A stretch of 6,465 bases of DNA, taken from the NCBI GenBank assembly GCA_007135435.1, contig SLIW01000222.1, positions 1 to 6,465 of the forward strand, written 5' to 3'. The notes beneath the pieces were generated by a model. The model was not told where the DNA came from, did not search any database, and saw nothing but the letters and a program-made list of their open reading frames with translations. Numbering within the stretch: the stretch's first letter is position 1; the number at the start of each line of letters is the position of its first letter. The position numbers and the translations under genes were made by a program. The stretch is from Natronomonas sp. Its GTDB lineage: Archaea; Halobacteriota; Halobacteria; Halobacteriales; Haloarculaceae. Shown in pieces: positions 6,396 through 6,465 of the stretch.

Positions 6396-6465
6396 GCGGG
6401 ATCGTCGTTCAGCGGGTTCGTCTTTCCGCGGACCCGTTGTTCGGCGGACTCATCGTTCGGCGGAC
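6396..6465. repeat. Degenerate tandem repeat, 16-bp period, at least 4.4 units, continuing past the window
   Basis: Starting five bases after the stop codon of the small membrane protein, four consecutive 16-base units follow at 6396-6411, 6412-6427, 6428-6443 and 6444-6459, with a partial fifth at 6460-6465. All begin GCGG, and most end with a form of CGTCGTTCG; the third and fourth share GCGGAC at the start and GTTCG at the end. Spacing is exact with no insertions. Because 16 is not a multiple of three, the array would not encode a simple peptide repeat. It could be a 3' untranslated or intergenic minisatellite, a protein-binding array, or lie in the end of an unseen convergent gene. Confidence 0.75.

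Noticed and set aside
6396..6465. CRISPR array reading of the 16-bp repeats
   Set aside because: The units are contiguous with no spacers and are much shorter than CRISPR repeats.

Overview
The window looks like haloarchaeal chromosome (Halobacteria). It is GC-rich throughout. The soluble parts of the proteins are rich in Asp and Glu. One gene starts with almost no 5' leader behind a TTTAA box, while others have Shine-Dalgarno sites. The combination of an APC-type permease fused to universal-stress-protein domains is familiar from haloarchaea. This assignment rests on composition and gene architecture, not on a database match.

Layout, left to right. (1) Positions 1-1893, minus strand: the first 631 codons of an amino acid permease of the APC superfamily. 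Its cytoplasmic C-terminus carries one full UspA-like domain and the beginning of a second, cut by the window edge. (2) 1894-2108: intergenic promoter region of the permease, with a TATA-like box and a perfect 9-bp inverted repeat just upstream of it. (3) 2109-2333, minus: a small hypothetical protein of 74 residues. (4) 2334-2587: intergenic, no convincing gene. (5) 2588-4267 and 4264-6009, minus: two tandem, overlapping genes for CPA2-family cation:proton antiporters, each ending in a TrkA-N/KTN-like nucleotide-binding domain. The upstream gene is the 4264-6009 one; the downstream start overlaps its stop as ATGA and has a near-perfect Shine-Dalgarno site. (6) 6010-6189: divergent intergenic region with two small palindromic elements. 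(7) 6190-6390, plus: a 66-residue protein with two membrane segments. (8) 6396-6465: a degenerate tandem repeat with a strict 16-bp period, running off the window end.

Functionally, the centre of the window is an ion-homeostasis operon. The two antiporters are related but diverged at the ion-site dipeptide (Gln-Asp in one, Glu-Asp in the other) and in the nucleotide-binding loop. Translational coupling makes roughly equal synthesis, and possibly a heteromeric antiporter, plausible. The divergent small membrane protein may or may not be related to it. I see no mobile element, CRISPR array, tRNA or rRNA. Every other long reading frame is a GC-driven shadow of these genes. I found no clear candidate for a wholly new system; the most unusual signals are the antiporter pair and the 16-bp repeat array.
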